From JBAVQS01 sp049694275 (GTDB lineage Bacteria > Chloroflexota > Anaerolineae > UBA4142 > SHND01), in assembly GCA_049694275.1 (NCBI GenBank), contig JBAVQS010000102.1:1-47616 (forward strand): a stretch of 47,616 bases of DNA, in the 5' to 3' direction. The notes beneath the pieces were generated by a model. It made no database searches, was not told where the DNA came from, and saw nothing but the letters and a program-made list of their open reading frames with translations. Position numbers and translations under genes: made by a program. Of the stretch, positions 25,958 through 33,834 are shown piece after piece. How positions within the stretch are numbered: position 1 is the stretch's first letter; every line of letters starts with the position of its first letter.

Positions 25958-26323
25958 TTGGGTAGTAATGAAATCTCGACGCTCGCGAACAGGCTCAGAG
26001 TTCTCGGCGACCCGACGCGTCTCGCCATCTTTGATCTCCTCATGCAAGGCGTGCAGTGCAATTGCGAGCTCGGCGACAAACTAGGACTGCCGATGAACTT
26101 GATTTCGCATCACCTCAAAGTCTTGCGTGAAGCGGGCCTGGTCGATGCCGAACGCGACGCGGTGGACGCCCGTTGGGTCTATTACTCGATTAGCAAGCCC
26201 GCGCTCTATGCACTGCGTGAGCACCTCTATGCTTTTCTCGATCCCCGGCGGATTCAGCCGCGCTTGCCTACCTGCGGACCGCAATTGATTTCAGCCGAGA
26301 CCGTTCGTGTGAGCCGCCGTTAG
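25958..26323 (+). CDS. arsR: ArsR-family arsenical-responsive repressor (operon 1)
   Basis: A 121-residue winged-helix repressor. It starts at TTG 25958, with AAGGAAGG at 25944-25951. LGDPTRLAIFDLLMQG is the family N-terminus; GLPMNLISHHLKVLREAGLV is the recognition region. C34 and C36 (QCNCELGDKLG) sit where classic ArsR has the ELCVCDL arsenite ligands, so As(III) or Sb(III) sensing is likely. It heads arsD-arsA-arsC and should repress from an operator near 25.9 kb that I could not define. Confidence 0.85.
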   Translation: MGSNEISTLANRLRVLGDPTRLAIFDLLMQGVQCNCELGDKLGLPMNLISHHLKVLREAGLVDAERDAVDARWVYYSISKPALYALREHLYAFLDPRRIQPRLPTCGPQLISAETVRVSRR

Positions 26324-26361
26324 TTTTTTTGTGCGAATATTTCAATGGAGGTTGAATTGTA

Positions 26362-26727
26362 ATGAGTGAGTCTATAGGCTTCGACGAGCGGCCATCGGCC
26401 ACTCCCACAACGAGTGTGCCCGTGGAGATTTTCGATCCGCCCCTTTGCTGTCCAACCGGCATGTGTGGACCGACGATCGACCCGGTCATACTCGACGTAA
26501 ATGAAATGATTGTGATGCTAGAGAACGAAGGAATCCACGTCGCGCGCTACCAGATGGCTAGCCATGCGCAAGCGTTTGTCAACAACCGTGAGGTCTTCCG
26601 TCTTATCCGGGAGAAACAACTCGCCGCGCTGCCGATTACGGTCGTCCGCGGGCAAATCCTTCAAGTCGGAGCATACGCCACCCTCGCCCAAGTGCGCGCG
26701 GCACTGAACGGACACGAAAATTCATAA
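26362..26727 (+). CDS. arsD: ArsD arsenite metallochaperone
   Basis: A 121-residue protein with a thioredoxin-like fold that hands As(III) to the ArsA ATPase and can act as a weak repressor. The ligand motif is C29-C30-PTGM-C35 (LCCPTGMCGP), equivalent to C12/C13/C18 of the classic protein. AALPITVVRGQILQVGAYA matches the family C-terminal part. About 17 residues are added at the N-terminus relative to the classic form. GGAGG precedes the ATG. Confidence 0.92.
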   Translation: MSESIGFDERPSATPTTSVPVEIFDPPLCCPTGMCGPTIDPVILDVNEMIVMLENEGIHVARYQMASHAQAFVNNREVFRLIREKQLAALPITVVRGQILQVGAYATLAQVRAALNGHENS

Positions 26728-26740
26728 ACCGGAGTCCCGA

Positions 26741-28621
26741 ATGCAAACTGAATTCATCTTCTTCTCAGGCAAAGGCGGTGTAGGCAAGACTTCGATGGCC
26801 TGCACGACTGCCGTGAGGTATGCCGACGAGGGCAAGAAAACGCTCATCGTGACAACCGACCCCGCATCCAACCTGGCCGATGTGTTCGAGCAAGCGATCG
26901 GCCATCAAGTCACTCCAATCGCCGCCGTGCCGAATCTTTGGGCGATGGAAATTGATCCCGATAAGGCGACCGACGAATACAAAGAACGCGCCCTCGCGCC
27001 CCTGCGCGAGCTCTTCCCTGTCGAAATCGTACGGGTCATGGCCGAACAAATGAACTCGCCGTGCACCGCCGAGGTCGCCGCCTTTGACCGCTTTACGGAC
27101 TTTTTGGACGCGCCCGATTTTGAGTTAGTCATTTTCGATACCGCTCCGACCGGTCATACGCTGCGGCTGCTCGAACTCCCCGCCGAGTGGAGCCACACCA
27201 TCGAAACGGCCAGCGCCGGAAACGGGCAGACCTGTCTTGGGCCGGCGGCGGCAATCCAGGATTCCAAGGCCAAGTATGACCGCGCCCTGGCCGCGATGCG
27301 CGATGAGACAAGCACAACGTTCATCTTTGTCCTTCAACCCGAAGCGACGCCGATCAAGGAAACCCAGCGCGCCGTGGCCGAACTGGCGAAACTCGACATT
27401 CACACCCACCGGATCATCGTCAACGGTATCCTCCCACCTGAGGAAGCCTCCAACCCGTTCTTTGCCGAGCGCGTGAAAATGCAGGAACGCTATCTCGCGC
27501 AAATCGACCGCGAGATCAGGCTCCCCTCACGGCGGATGTTCTTACTCGATGGGGAAATTAAAGGGGCCGAGCGGCTGCGCGCCGTCGGGCGGATGCTGTT
27601 CGAGAATCAGTCCGCCGTCCGATTCGGACAAAACGGCAGTGGAACGGCTCTCACAGATGCTTCCCGCTCCAGGGCGGCGGCCGGCCATGTGCTCGCGCGC
27701 ATTTTGCCCGCCGCCCATTCCCGTACGCTCTTTTTCGCGGGCAAGGGCGGCGTCGGCAAGACCTCCCTCTCGTGCGTGACCGCCGTCTGGCTGGCCCGGC
27801 AAGGCCATCGTACGCTGCTCCTGACCACCGACCCGGCGGCGCACCTCGGCGATGTGCTCGGCGTGCCGGTGGGAGACCTGCCCATGCCAGTACAAGGCCG
27901 GCCCAACCTGTGGGTGGTCAATATTGACGCTCATGCCGCGGCGGAAGTGTACAAGGCCCGGATTCTCGACGACGCCAGGGCACGCGGTCGCTCACCGCAA
28001 GCGATTGCGGCGATGGCCGAGGAACTGGATTCGCCGTGCACGGAAGAGATGGCGGCATTCGATCGCTTTATCGACCTCGCGTCGCAACAAGACTATGACA
28101 TGATTGTCTTGGACACCGCGCCCACCGGGCATACCCTGCGGCTCCTGGAGCTCCCGATTGATTGGAGCAAGCAACTCGACGTCAAGATTTTTGCATCGGT
28201 GGATTCCACCGCGGCCGACGATGTGGCTAAGGCCCGCTTTGGACGGGTCATCGAGATGATGCGCGACCCGGCGCAGAGCACTTTTGCCTTTGTGATGTAT
28301 CCTGAATCCACGCCCATTACCGAGGCGGCGCGGGCCATGGATGAACTGGCGACGGTCGGTATCCACACGGGCTTGGTCGTCGCCAACCTGGTCCTTCCCG
28401 CCAAGGAGTGTACGACGCCGTACACGCGCACTCGGCGTGCGATGCAGGACCACTATCTGGCCGAGATCACGGCGCGCTTCCCCGTGCCCATTCTGGAAGT
28501 GCCGCTCCTATCGCACGAGGTCAAGGGGCTGGATACGCTCACCGCATTGGGCGAACAACTGTATGGCCCGCCTCTCTTGCCAGCCAATCAGCTTGAAATG
28601 ATCGGAGCAAAGGAGGCATGA
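26741..28621 (+). CDS. arsA: ArsA arsenical pump-driving ATPase, two-domain
   Basis: A 626-residue tandem ATPase that normally energises arsenite efflux through ArsB. Walker A motifs GKGGVGKT occur at residues 10-17 and 334-341. Each half has VTTDPASNL or LTTDPAAHL and a DTAPTGHTLRLLELP signature. Metalloid-site Cys lie in NSPCTAEVAAFDRF and DSPCTEEMAAFDRF. Length is a little over the classic 583 residues. No arsB or acr3 lies in this operon. The gene overlaps the arsC start by 4 nt. Confidence 0.93.
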   Translation: MQTEFIFFSGKGGVGKTSMACTTAVRYADEGKKTLIVTTDPASNLADVFEQAIGHQVTPIAAVPNLWAMEIDPDKATDEYKERALAPLRELFPVEIVRVMAEQMNSPCTAEVAAFDRFTDFLDAPDFELVIFDTAPTGHTLRLLELPAEWSHTIETASAGNGQTCLGPAAAIQDSKAKYDRALAAMRDETSTTFIFVLQPEATPIKETQRAVAELAKLDIHTHRIIVNGILPPEEASNPFFAERVKMQERYLAQIDREIRLPSRRMFLLDGEIKGAERLRAVGRMLFENQSAVRFGQNGSGTALTDASRSRAAAGHVLARILPAAHSRTLFFAGKGGVGKTSLSCVTAVWLARQGHRTLLLTTDPAAHLGDVLGVPVGDLPMPVQGRPNLWVVNIDAHAAAEVYKARILDDARARGRSPQAIAAMAEELDSPCTEEMAAFDRFIDLASQQDYDMIVLDTAPTGHTLRLLELPIDWSKQLDVKIFASVDSTAADDVAKARFGRVIEMMRDPAQSTFAFVMYPESTPITEAARAMDELATVGIHTGLVVANLVLPAKECTTPYTRTRRAMQDHYLAEITARFPVPILEVPLLSHEVKGLDTLTALGEQLYGPPLLPANQLEMIGAKEA

Positions 28622-29058
28622 TGAACCGCAAGGTGCTCTTTCTCTGCACTGGCAATTCCTGCCGCTCGCAGATGGCCGAAGGCTGGGCGCGGCGGCTGGC
28701 CGGACCGGATTGGGAGATTCACAGTGCCGGGCTCGAACCCTCGCACGTCAATCCACGCGCCATCCGGGCGATGGCTGAAGTGGGAATCGACATTCAGACG
28801 CAGCGATCCAAAGGACTGGATGCCGTGCCCGTCACCGAGCTGGATACCGTCGTGACCCTGTGCGGGGATGCGGAAGAGCGTTGCCCCTTCCTGCCAGGCG
28901 CACACATCCGTATTCACTGGCCGCTGCCCGATCCTGCCAAGGCCCAAGGCGCCGAGGATGAAGTGATGGCAGTGTTTCGCTCAGTCCGCGATGATATTCA
29001 ATGGCGCGTACAGGATCTGCTAAACAGCGGACGCGGCACGCGACCGGGAGAGGAGTAA
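28618..29058 (+). CDS. arsC: thioredoxin-coupled arsenate reductase
   Basis: A 146-residue low-molecular-weight-phosphatase-fold ArsC that reduces As(V) to As(III). Counted from 28618, the P-loop is C10-TGNSC-R16, and C82 and C89 (LCGDAEERC) complete the three-Cys relay at the same positions as the pI258 enzyme. That relay predicts thioredoxin coupling instead of glutaredoxin. Two ATGs (28618, 28621) follow AAAGGAGG. It provides the As(III) that ArsD and ArsA handle. Confidence 0.93.
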   Translation: MMNRKVLFLCTGNSCRSQMAEGWARRLAGPDWEIHSAGLEPSHVNPRAIRAMAEVGIDIQTQRSKGLDAVPVTELDTVVTLCGDAEERCPFLPGAHIRIHWPLPDPAKAQGAEDEVMAVFRSVRDDIQWRVQDLLNSGRGTRPGEE

Positions 29059-29063
29059 AACCA

Positions 29064-29456
29064 ATGGCGACAGCAATAGCAACCGATATGACAGACACTG
29101 CTGTGCACGCAGCAATACAGACCTTTGCGCAGGCGCTGGCCGACACCCCTCAGTTTCATGCGTTTGAGGAAGCGGCGGCCATGTTCAACCAGGACCGGGC
29201 GGCGCGCCAGGCGGTGCGGCTGTTTCAGGAAAAGCAGCGTTCGCTCCAGATGATGCAACGGCTTGGCGCGATCACGCCAATAGAGCTAGACGAACTCAAA
29301 AAGTTGCAGCAGGCCATGCTCGGTTACCTCGCAGTAACCGCCTATGTTGAGGCGCAGGAGGAATTGGTCAAGGTATGCCAGGCCGCCGCCAAGGAAATCA
29401 GTACGGTGATCGGTCTGGATTTTGCCAGTGCCTGCGCCCCGGGCTGCTGCGGTTAG
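29064..29456 (+). CDS. YlbF/YmcA-family protein with CCG tail (paralog 1)
   Basis: A 130-residue helical protein. The YlbF/YmcA-type segments are FAQALADTPQFHAFEEAAAMF, RAARQAVRLFQEKQRSLQ and ITPIELDELKKLQQAMLG. It ends IGLDFASACAPGCCG, with three Cys in the last eight residues. In Bacillus the YlbF-YmcA-YaaT complex carries Fe-S clusters; a Cys tail here could bind a cluster or As(III), as inference. The ATG at 29064 follows GAGAGGAG. Confidence 0.8.
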   Translation: MATAIATDMTDTAVHAAIQTFAQALADTPQFHAFEEAAAMFNQDRAARQAVRLFQEKQRSLQMMQRLGAITPIELDELKKLQQAMLGYLAVTAYVEAQEELVKVCQAAAKEISTVIGLDFASACAPGCCG

Positions 29457-29469
29457 AAAGGCAAGTCGT

Positions 29470-29844
29470 ATGAAAACCATGAATCGTGAACTGGCACAAG
29501 CGGCGCAGGTACTGGCAAGTGCGCTTGTCCAGGCCAAGCCCATACGCGAGTATCGAGAGGCAACCGAGCGCATGGCCGCCGATCCCCAGGCGACAGCCCT
29601 GCTGGATGAATTGCAGCAAGTCCAGGCCGAAATCCGCGTTCGACAGAACAACGGGGGAGTAACACGCCAAGAACTCGAGCAACTACGTGAATTACAGTCC
29701 CATGTGAAATCCCACCCGGCGATTGCGGCATTTATGGAGGCGCAGTTGCAGGCTCAAGCATATTTGCCGGCAATCAACCGCGAGCTGAGCGAACTGCTGG
29801 GCGTGGACTTTGCCACGCTGGGGCGTGTGAGCAATTGCTGCTAG
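29470..29844 (+). CDS. YlbF/YmcA-family protein with Cys tail (paralog 2)
   Basis: A 124-residue paralog of the preceding gene, with LAQAAQVLASALVQAKPIREYREATERM, LLDELQQVQAEIR and VTRQELEQLRELQ. It ends LGVDFATLGRVSNCC, so the terminal Cys pair is kept although the rest of the tail differs from paralog 1. A 13-nt gap separates the two, so they are probably co-translated and may form a heteromer. Confidence 0.78.
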   Translation: MKTMNRELAQAAQVLASALVQAKPIREYREATERMAADPQATALLDELQQVQAEIRVRQNNGGVTRQELEQLRELQSHVKSHPAIAAFMEAQLQAQAYLPAINRELSELLGVDFATLGRVSNCC

Positions 29845-29871
29845 TTCGCGGCGTGAGAATCCTGACAAAAA

Positions 29872-30189
29872 ATGATGACGAAAGATCGCACAATCATAGT
29901 TCGCGTATTTGGCGTGCCTACCGCCAATAGCTGTGGTCCGCAGGACGGTTGGCGCGACGCGACCGAGTGGGTTGCCCGGTCGTTCAAGGGCTATTTCGGA
30001 GACCAGGTGCGCGTGGAATATCACGATCTGTTCTCTGCGGCAGACACGTTCCCTCCGGTGCTCGAACTGGTGGCGCGTGGCGAAGCGCAACCACCGCTTG
30101 TATTCATCGGGGATGAATTATTCTCTTCGGGGGGCCGTATTTCGGGTCCGGCCATTCGGCGGCGTTTAGAGTCGCTAAGGTTGGCATAG
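29872..30189 (+). CDS. thioredoxin-fold protein, YuzD-like
   Basis: A 105-residue protein. The start IVRVFGVPTANSCGP holds a single Cys (C21) after the first strand. LELVARGEAQPPLVFIGDELFSSGGRISGPAIRRRLESL fits the YuzD/DUF1462-like disulfide-oxidoreductase pattern (cis-Pro then a -F-G-D- strand). It closes ars operon 1 and may help handle thiol-bound arsenic. Assignment is by fold pattern only. Confidence 0.6.
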   Translation: MMTKDRTIIVRVFGVPTANSCGPQDGWRDATEWVARSFKGYFGDQVRVEYHDLFSAADTFPPVLELVARGEAQPPLVFIGDELFSSGGRISGPAIRRRLESLRLA

Positions 30190-30221
30190 TGAAATGAGGG
30201 AGTGAAATCCGCCCTTTCACT
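30188..30221 (+). terminator. hairpin at the end of ars operon 1
   Basis: AGTGAAA occurs at 30188 and again at 30201; TTTCACT at 30215-30221 can pair with either, giving a 7-bp stem with a 7-nt loop in the nearer case. There is no T-run after it, so it may be a weak terminator, an operator dyad or both. Confidence 0.4.
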
Positions 30222-30384
30222 ACGTTAGTATAAAGGAGATTGTGATTAGTTTCACAACCTGATAGTTTTTGAGAGCTATTCGGTGATAGATTGTAGTTAG
30301 CGATTCTTACAATAGCCAAGAGGCGGGGCTAAATACTCAGCTTGTTTGATGCAGGCTCCGTCTGTAGACATTCGGGGAACCCAT

Positions 30385-31539
30385 ATGTACGACGTGTCTA
30401 TAAGCGGAGTCGGTCAGACTCCGGTCAGGGAACATTGGGAAAAAAGCCTGCGCGAGCTTGCAGTTGATGCCCTTCTAGCCGCTTTGCATGATTCGCACCT
30501 GGAGCAAGTCGAAGCGATCTACGTTGGCAACATGCTGAGCGGCGAGATCATCGGCCAAGAGCACCTAGGAGCACTGATTGCCGACCAGGCTGGTATGTGC
30601 GGGGTGGAAGCACTCAAGCTGGAAGCGGCCTGTGGCGGCGGGGCAGCGGCGGCCCGGATGGGCTATCTCGCTATTGCCTCGGGACAATACGAAACGGTCG
30701 CCGTTGTCGGCGTCGAAAAGATGACAGACATGTCGATAGCAACCATCACGGCGGGGCTGGCGATGGCCGCGGACGGCGACTATGAGGCAGCACAGGGTAT
30801 TTCATTCGTGGCGTTGAATGCAATGGTGATGCGCCGCTATATGTATGAATATGACCTGGTGGAAGAGGATTTTGCCCCCTTCGATATGAATGCGCATGCA
30901 AACGCGGTCAATAATCCCTATGCGATGTTTCATCGGCCAATCACGCTCGAAGCGTTGAGACGGGCCAGGATGATTGCCGACCCCATTAGTTTGCTCGACT
31001 CGGCCCCGATTTGCGATGGCGCGGCGGCGCTGATTCTCTCACGCGCAGATGGCTTGAACAGCGGGCGCGAGCGGGCAGTCAGGATCGCGGCGAGTGCGGT
31101 CGCAACCGATGCTGTGGCGCTGCACGACCGTAAGGACCCCTTATGGCTTACCGCGGCCGAACTCGCCGCCAGGAAAGCCTATGCCCAGGCGCAAGTGCAG
31201 CCGTCCGACATTGATCTCTTTGAACTGCACGATGCATTTTCGATTGTCGCTCCGATGTCGCTTGAAGCAGCAGGCTTTGCGACGCGGGGCACGGGCGTCT
31301 ACGTCGGGCGCGATGGCGAAATTGGCATTAATGGGCGCGTGCCAATCAGCACGATGGGAGGGCTGAAAGCGCGCGGTCACCCGGTGGGCGCATCGGGGGT
31401 GTACCAGATCGTCGAAGCGGCGACCCAACTGAGGGGCGAGGCGGGTGCGAATCAGGTTCCGAATGCGCATGTGGCAATGACACAATCACTCGGCGGTGTG
31501 GGAACGACCGCCGTCACGCATATCCTGATTAAGGATTAG
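30385..31539 (+). CDS. thiolase-superfamily acyltransferase (archaeal/SCP2-type acetyl-CoA acetyltransferase-like)
   Basis: A 384-residue thiolase-fold enzyme that condenses or cleaves acyl-CoA. C83 in LEAACGGGAAAARMG is the acyl-binding nucleophile, H282 lies in FELHDAF, and H332 in GGLKARGHPVGASG. The ATG at 30385 is chosen over 30346 because the family start (VSISGVGQTPVREH) follows it. It lies alone between two ars operons. No DUF35 partner or HMG-CoA synthase is adjacent, unlike mevalonate-type loci. Confidence 0.82.
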   Translation: MYDVSISGVGQTPVREHWEKSLRELAVDALLAALHDSHLEQVEAIYVGNMLSGEIIGQEHLGALIADQAGMCGVEALKLEAACGGGAAAARMGYLAIASGQYETVAVVGVEKMTDMSIATITAGLAMAADGDYEAAQGISFVALNAMVMRRYMYEYDLVEEDFAPFDMNAHANAVNNPYAMFHRPITLEALRRARMIADPISLLDSAPICDGAAALILSRADGLNSGRERAVRIAASAVATDAVALHDRKDPLWLTAAELAARKAYAQAQVQPSDIDLFELHDAFSIVAPMSLEAAGFATRGTGVYVGRDGEIGINGRVPISTMGGLKARGHPVGASGVYQIVEAATQLRGEAGANQVPNAHVAMTQSLGGVGTTAVTHILIKD

Positions 31540-31666
31540 GTGTCTCTTTTGCCAAGCAAACCCACACTAACATCTAGTCGCCTGATACCCCCTTTTCTTC
31601 CGTCTATTTTTGGACCCAATTGGCACCAAATCACAACCCTTTCTTGACCGGCTTTCCCTATACTAT

Positions 31667-31682
31667 ATTCAGAAAGCTGAAT
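31667..31682 (+). promoter_or_regulatory. possible operator of the second arsR
   Basis: ATTCAG-AAAG-CTGAAT is a perfect 6-bp dyad just upstream of the GTG start at 31686. TTGACC at 31644-31649 is a good -35, but only imperfect -10 candidates (TATATT, TATTCA) follow at 14-16 nt. The dyad is where an ArsR-type repressor could bind; this is inferred from position. Confidence 0.4.
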
Positions 31683-31685
31683 GGA

Positions 31686-32081
31686 GTGGAAAACCTGGAG
31701 ACATATCGCTTGCCAGCCCAGATATTGAAGGCGCTCGCGCATCCCGCACGATTGCGCATCCTCAACGCCTTGCGCGACGACGAAGAGTGCGTTTGTCATT
31801 TGACTGCACTGTTGAAACGGCGCCAGGCTTACGTTTCACAGCACTTGATGTTTCTTCGCCAGACCGACCTCATCGAGGACCGCAAGGAAGGGCTGCGCGT
31901 TTATTACCGCATCAAAGACCCACGCCTGTTGAAAGTGCTGGATCTCGTGAACGCGATGGCGGGCGTGACCCTCCAAGAGCCTGAGAGGATGGCCGCGTGC
32001 TCGTGCCCCCGGTGTGAGTCGCACGAACTGCGGCAAGGAGGGGAGCCATGGAGATTCAAATCCGCGACCAGACCCGCCTGA
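31686..32081 (+). CDS. ArsR-family repressor (operon 2)
   Basis: A 131-residue winged-helix repressor. The GTG start at 31686 gives MENLETYRLPAQILKALAHP, matching the usual family beginning; an open frame extends to 31620. C35 and C37 (EECVCHLTALL) match the arsenite-ligand position, and the tail has extra Cys (ACSCPRCESHE). The recognition helix is in RQAYVSQHLMFLRQTDLI. It differs in sequence from the first ArsR. It heads the lipoyl/MtrA-like operon, so that operon may respond to As(III) or another thiophilic ligand. Confidence 0.8.
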   Translation: MENLETYRLPAQILKALAHPARLRILNALRDDEECVCHLTALLKRRQAYVSQHLMFLRQTDLIEDRKEGLRVYYRIKDPRLLKVLDLVNAMAGVTLQEPERMAACSCPRCESHELRQGGEPWRFKSATRPA

Positions 32082-32134
32082 AGGAATCCGGGTCACCCCG
32101 GTGCAGAGCGGGATGAAGATTCGTCCCGCTTTTT
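32071..32134 (+). terminator. tandem hairpins with terminator/attenuator between arsR2 and the GcvH-like gene
   Basis: GACCCG (32071-32076) can pair with CGGGTC (32089-32094). Downstream, AGCGGGA (32107-32113) pairs with TCCCGCT (32124-32130), followed directly by TTTT, a good intrinsic terminator. Only 41 nt lie between it and the next ATG, too few for an obvious separate promoter. The downstream operon would then need readthrough, so attenuation is possible. Confidence 0.6.
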
Positions 32135-32175
32135 GCTGCCAAGACACCTCAATAACCCTAACGGAAAGGAACTCG

Positions 32176-32625
32176 ATGGCAAACAGCAATTATTTGGAAG
32201 CAATGGTGGATAAATTTGTTTTTCGCGTGGCGCGTGATTGTCGCTATAGTGACGCCGATGTATGGGCCAAACGCGTCGGCGAGCGCGTGCGCGTCGGGCT
32301 GACCGATTTTCTGCAACAGAAATCGGGCGATGTTGGATTCGTAGACGTCAAGCCGATTGGCACGGCGCTTGAGGAGGACGACGAACTTGGCGCCGTCGAG
32401 ACAATCAAAGTAGATTTGATTGTCCCCGCGCCCCTGGCTGGCGCCATCGTCGCCGTCAATGCGGCGCTGGCAGAGCGCCCCGAGTTGACGAATAGCGACC
32501 CATATGGCGAGGGCTGGCTCGCGGAGATTGAGCCGACTGCCTGGGCGGATTTCGACGCGCTGCCGGACGCCGAGACCTATCTGCCGCAGATGAAGGTGCG
32601 CGCCGAATTGGAGCGAGATAAATGA
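32176..32625 (+). CDS. GcvH-like lipoyl-carrier protein
   Basis: A 149-residue protein of the glycine-cleavage H / lipoate-binding fold. Segments VGERVRVGLTDFLQQKSGDVGFVDV, LGAVETIKVDLIVPAPLAG and NSDPYGEGWLAEIEP follow the GcvH pattern. K78 in ETIKVD is at the lipoylated-lysine position. No gcvT or gcvP is nearby, so it is probably not part of glycine cleavage. The closest known use of such orphans is LbpA of sulfur-oxidising Hdr systems, although no hdr genes are seen here. Its ATG follows AAAGGAA; the end overlaps the next gene by 4 nt. Confidence 0.82.
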   Translation: MANSNYLEAMVDKFVFRVARDCRYSDADVWAKRVGERVRVGLTDFLQQKSGDVGFVDVKPIGTALEEDDELGAVETIKVDLIVPAPLAGAIVAVNAALAERPELTNSDPYGEGWLAEIEPTAWADFDALPDAETYLPQMKVRAELERDK

Positions 32626-33113
32626 GCGACGACAAGCGCGTGCTCATCATTCCGTGTAGCGGCATTGGCAAGGCATATGGGAGCGTGGGGCGTGAGGCCA
32701 TGTACAAGCTGTTGGAGGACTTGCGCCCCGGTGTCACGGACACACTCTGTCTTTCTCTTTTGACGCTGGGTGATCCAGAGGCGCAGGCGCGTGTGCGCGA
32801 GCATCCGACGATCACAATTGATGGCTGTCCCAAGGCATGCGCCAAAGTCAATGTGGAGGCGGCCGGCGGCGCGCCTGCGGGGATTTATCGGGTGTTCGAC
32901 GTCTATCGCGCCCACAAGGAATTGAAAGTGCGCTCGGTCAGCGAGTTGGGCGAGAGCGGGCGCGCGATGGCCCGGCTGCTCGCGGAAGAGATTGCACTGA
33001 AGGTGGATCAATTGCGAGCGTCGCCTGATTCTCATTGTGCCGCGAGCCTGGTGGTGGATGAAGTGGACGAGGCGCAGTGCGAACTGGCGCCGCAGGCTGA
33101 GGAGAACCAGTGA
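32622..33113 (+). CDS. DGC-domain Cys protein (putative zinc-binding), copy 1
   Basis: A 163-residue protein. It begins VLIIPCSGIGKAYGSVG (C12) and has C43 (DTLCLSL) and the family IDGCPKACAKVN motif with the D-G-C triplet at 67-69 and C73. Such DGC proteins are uncharacterised and thought to bind zinc. A Cys-containing tail follows (SPDSHCAAS, EAQCELAP). It overlaps its neighbours by 4 nt on both sides, so it is tightly co-expressed with the lipoyl carrier and copy 2. Confidence 0.75.
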   Translation: MSDDKRVLIIPCSGIGKAYGSVGREAMYKLLEDLRPGVTDTLCLSLLTLGDPEAQARVREHPTITIDGCPKACAKVNVEAAGGAPAGIYRVFDVYRAHKELKVRSVSELGESGRAMARLLAEEIALKVDQLRASPDSHCAASLVVDEVDEAQCELAPQAEENQ

Positions 33114-33832
33114 TGCCGGTACTACCGAAAAAGAAAGTCGGATTGATCAGCTGCAGCGGCGAAGAACTGCCCGAGGGAACACTGTCGCGTGTTGCCGCGC
33201 TAACGGTCCTGGAGCGCCTGCGTCCGAACGAGACGGTTACCCTTTGCTTGCCGCTCTTTTTGGCGGGCGACGACAAGGAGCGTGCTTTCGCGCGATTCTA
33301 TCCAACGATTGCGATTGACGGCTGTGACAAGCGCTGCGCGGCGCGGGCCACGGAAAAATACAGCGCGGCTCCGACGGCGAGCATTGTCATTCCAGATTTT
33401 CTGGAAGCACGCGGCTTGCAGGCGCCGCACACCCGGCGGCAGCTCGACGCGGCCGGTGAGCGCGCAATGCAGGTGTTGGCGGAGGAAATCGCGCGGCGCG
33501 TCGACGAAATCCTCGGGCCCCAACGCGAGTCTGCCGTCGAACAACCGGTGATCGCGAGCACAACGGAAGCGGTGATCGCGAGTTGTAGCTGTGGCTCTGG
33601 CATCCCCGTGATGCGGCTCAAGGTGGCGGGCAAGAACGTCGAATTCGTCGCCCTGCCCTTGATCTTTGAACAATTCCGCAACGACGGCAAATCGCCCGAT
33701 GGACTATTCGACGCGGTGAAAATCTACAACTCTATTCCGGCTGGGCTGGAAGCTGCGTATCGCGAGGCGATTCAGAATGCCTACTCGGCTTTCTGTGCCT
33801 CTCCAGCCGAGATGGTCACGAGTTTGCCATAA
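33110..33832 (+). CDS. DGC-domain Cys protein, copy 2, with extra C-terminal domain
   Basis: A 240-residue protein. The first 160 residues parallel copy 1: GLISCSGEELPEGTLSRVAA (C15), C46, and AIDGCDKRCAARA (D-G-C at 70-72, C76). A second domain follows, starting ASCSCGSGIPVMRLKVAG and ending EAAYREAIQNAYSAFC, which has two Cys at its front and one near its end. The second domain is not one I can name. The pair of DGC proteins suggests a heterodimer. Confidence 0.72.
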   Translation: MMPVLPKKKVGLISCSGEELPEGTLSRVAALTVLERLRPNETVTLCLPLFLAGDDKERAFARFYPTIAIDGCDKRCAARATEKYSAAPTASIVIPDFLEARGLQAPHTRRQLDAAGERAMQVLAEEIARRVDEILGPQRESAVEQPVIASTTEAVIASCSCGSGIPVMRLKVAGKNVEFVALPLIFEQFRNDGKSPDGLFDAVKIYNSIPAGLEAAYREAIQNAYSAFCASPAEMVTSLP

Positions 33833-33834
33833 AT

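Noticed and set aside
32082..32175. Cobalamin or other named riboswitch before the GcvH/MtrA-like operon
   Set aside because: I saw hairpins and a terminator but no conserved B12-box or other recognisable aptamer sequence.
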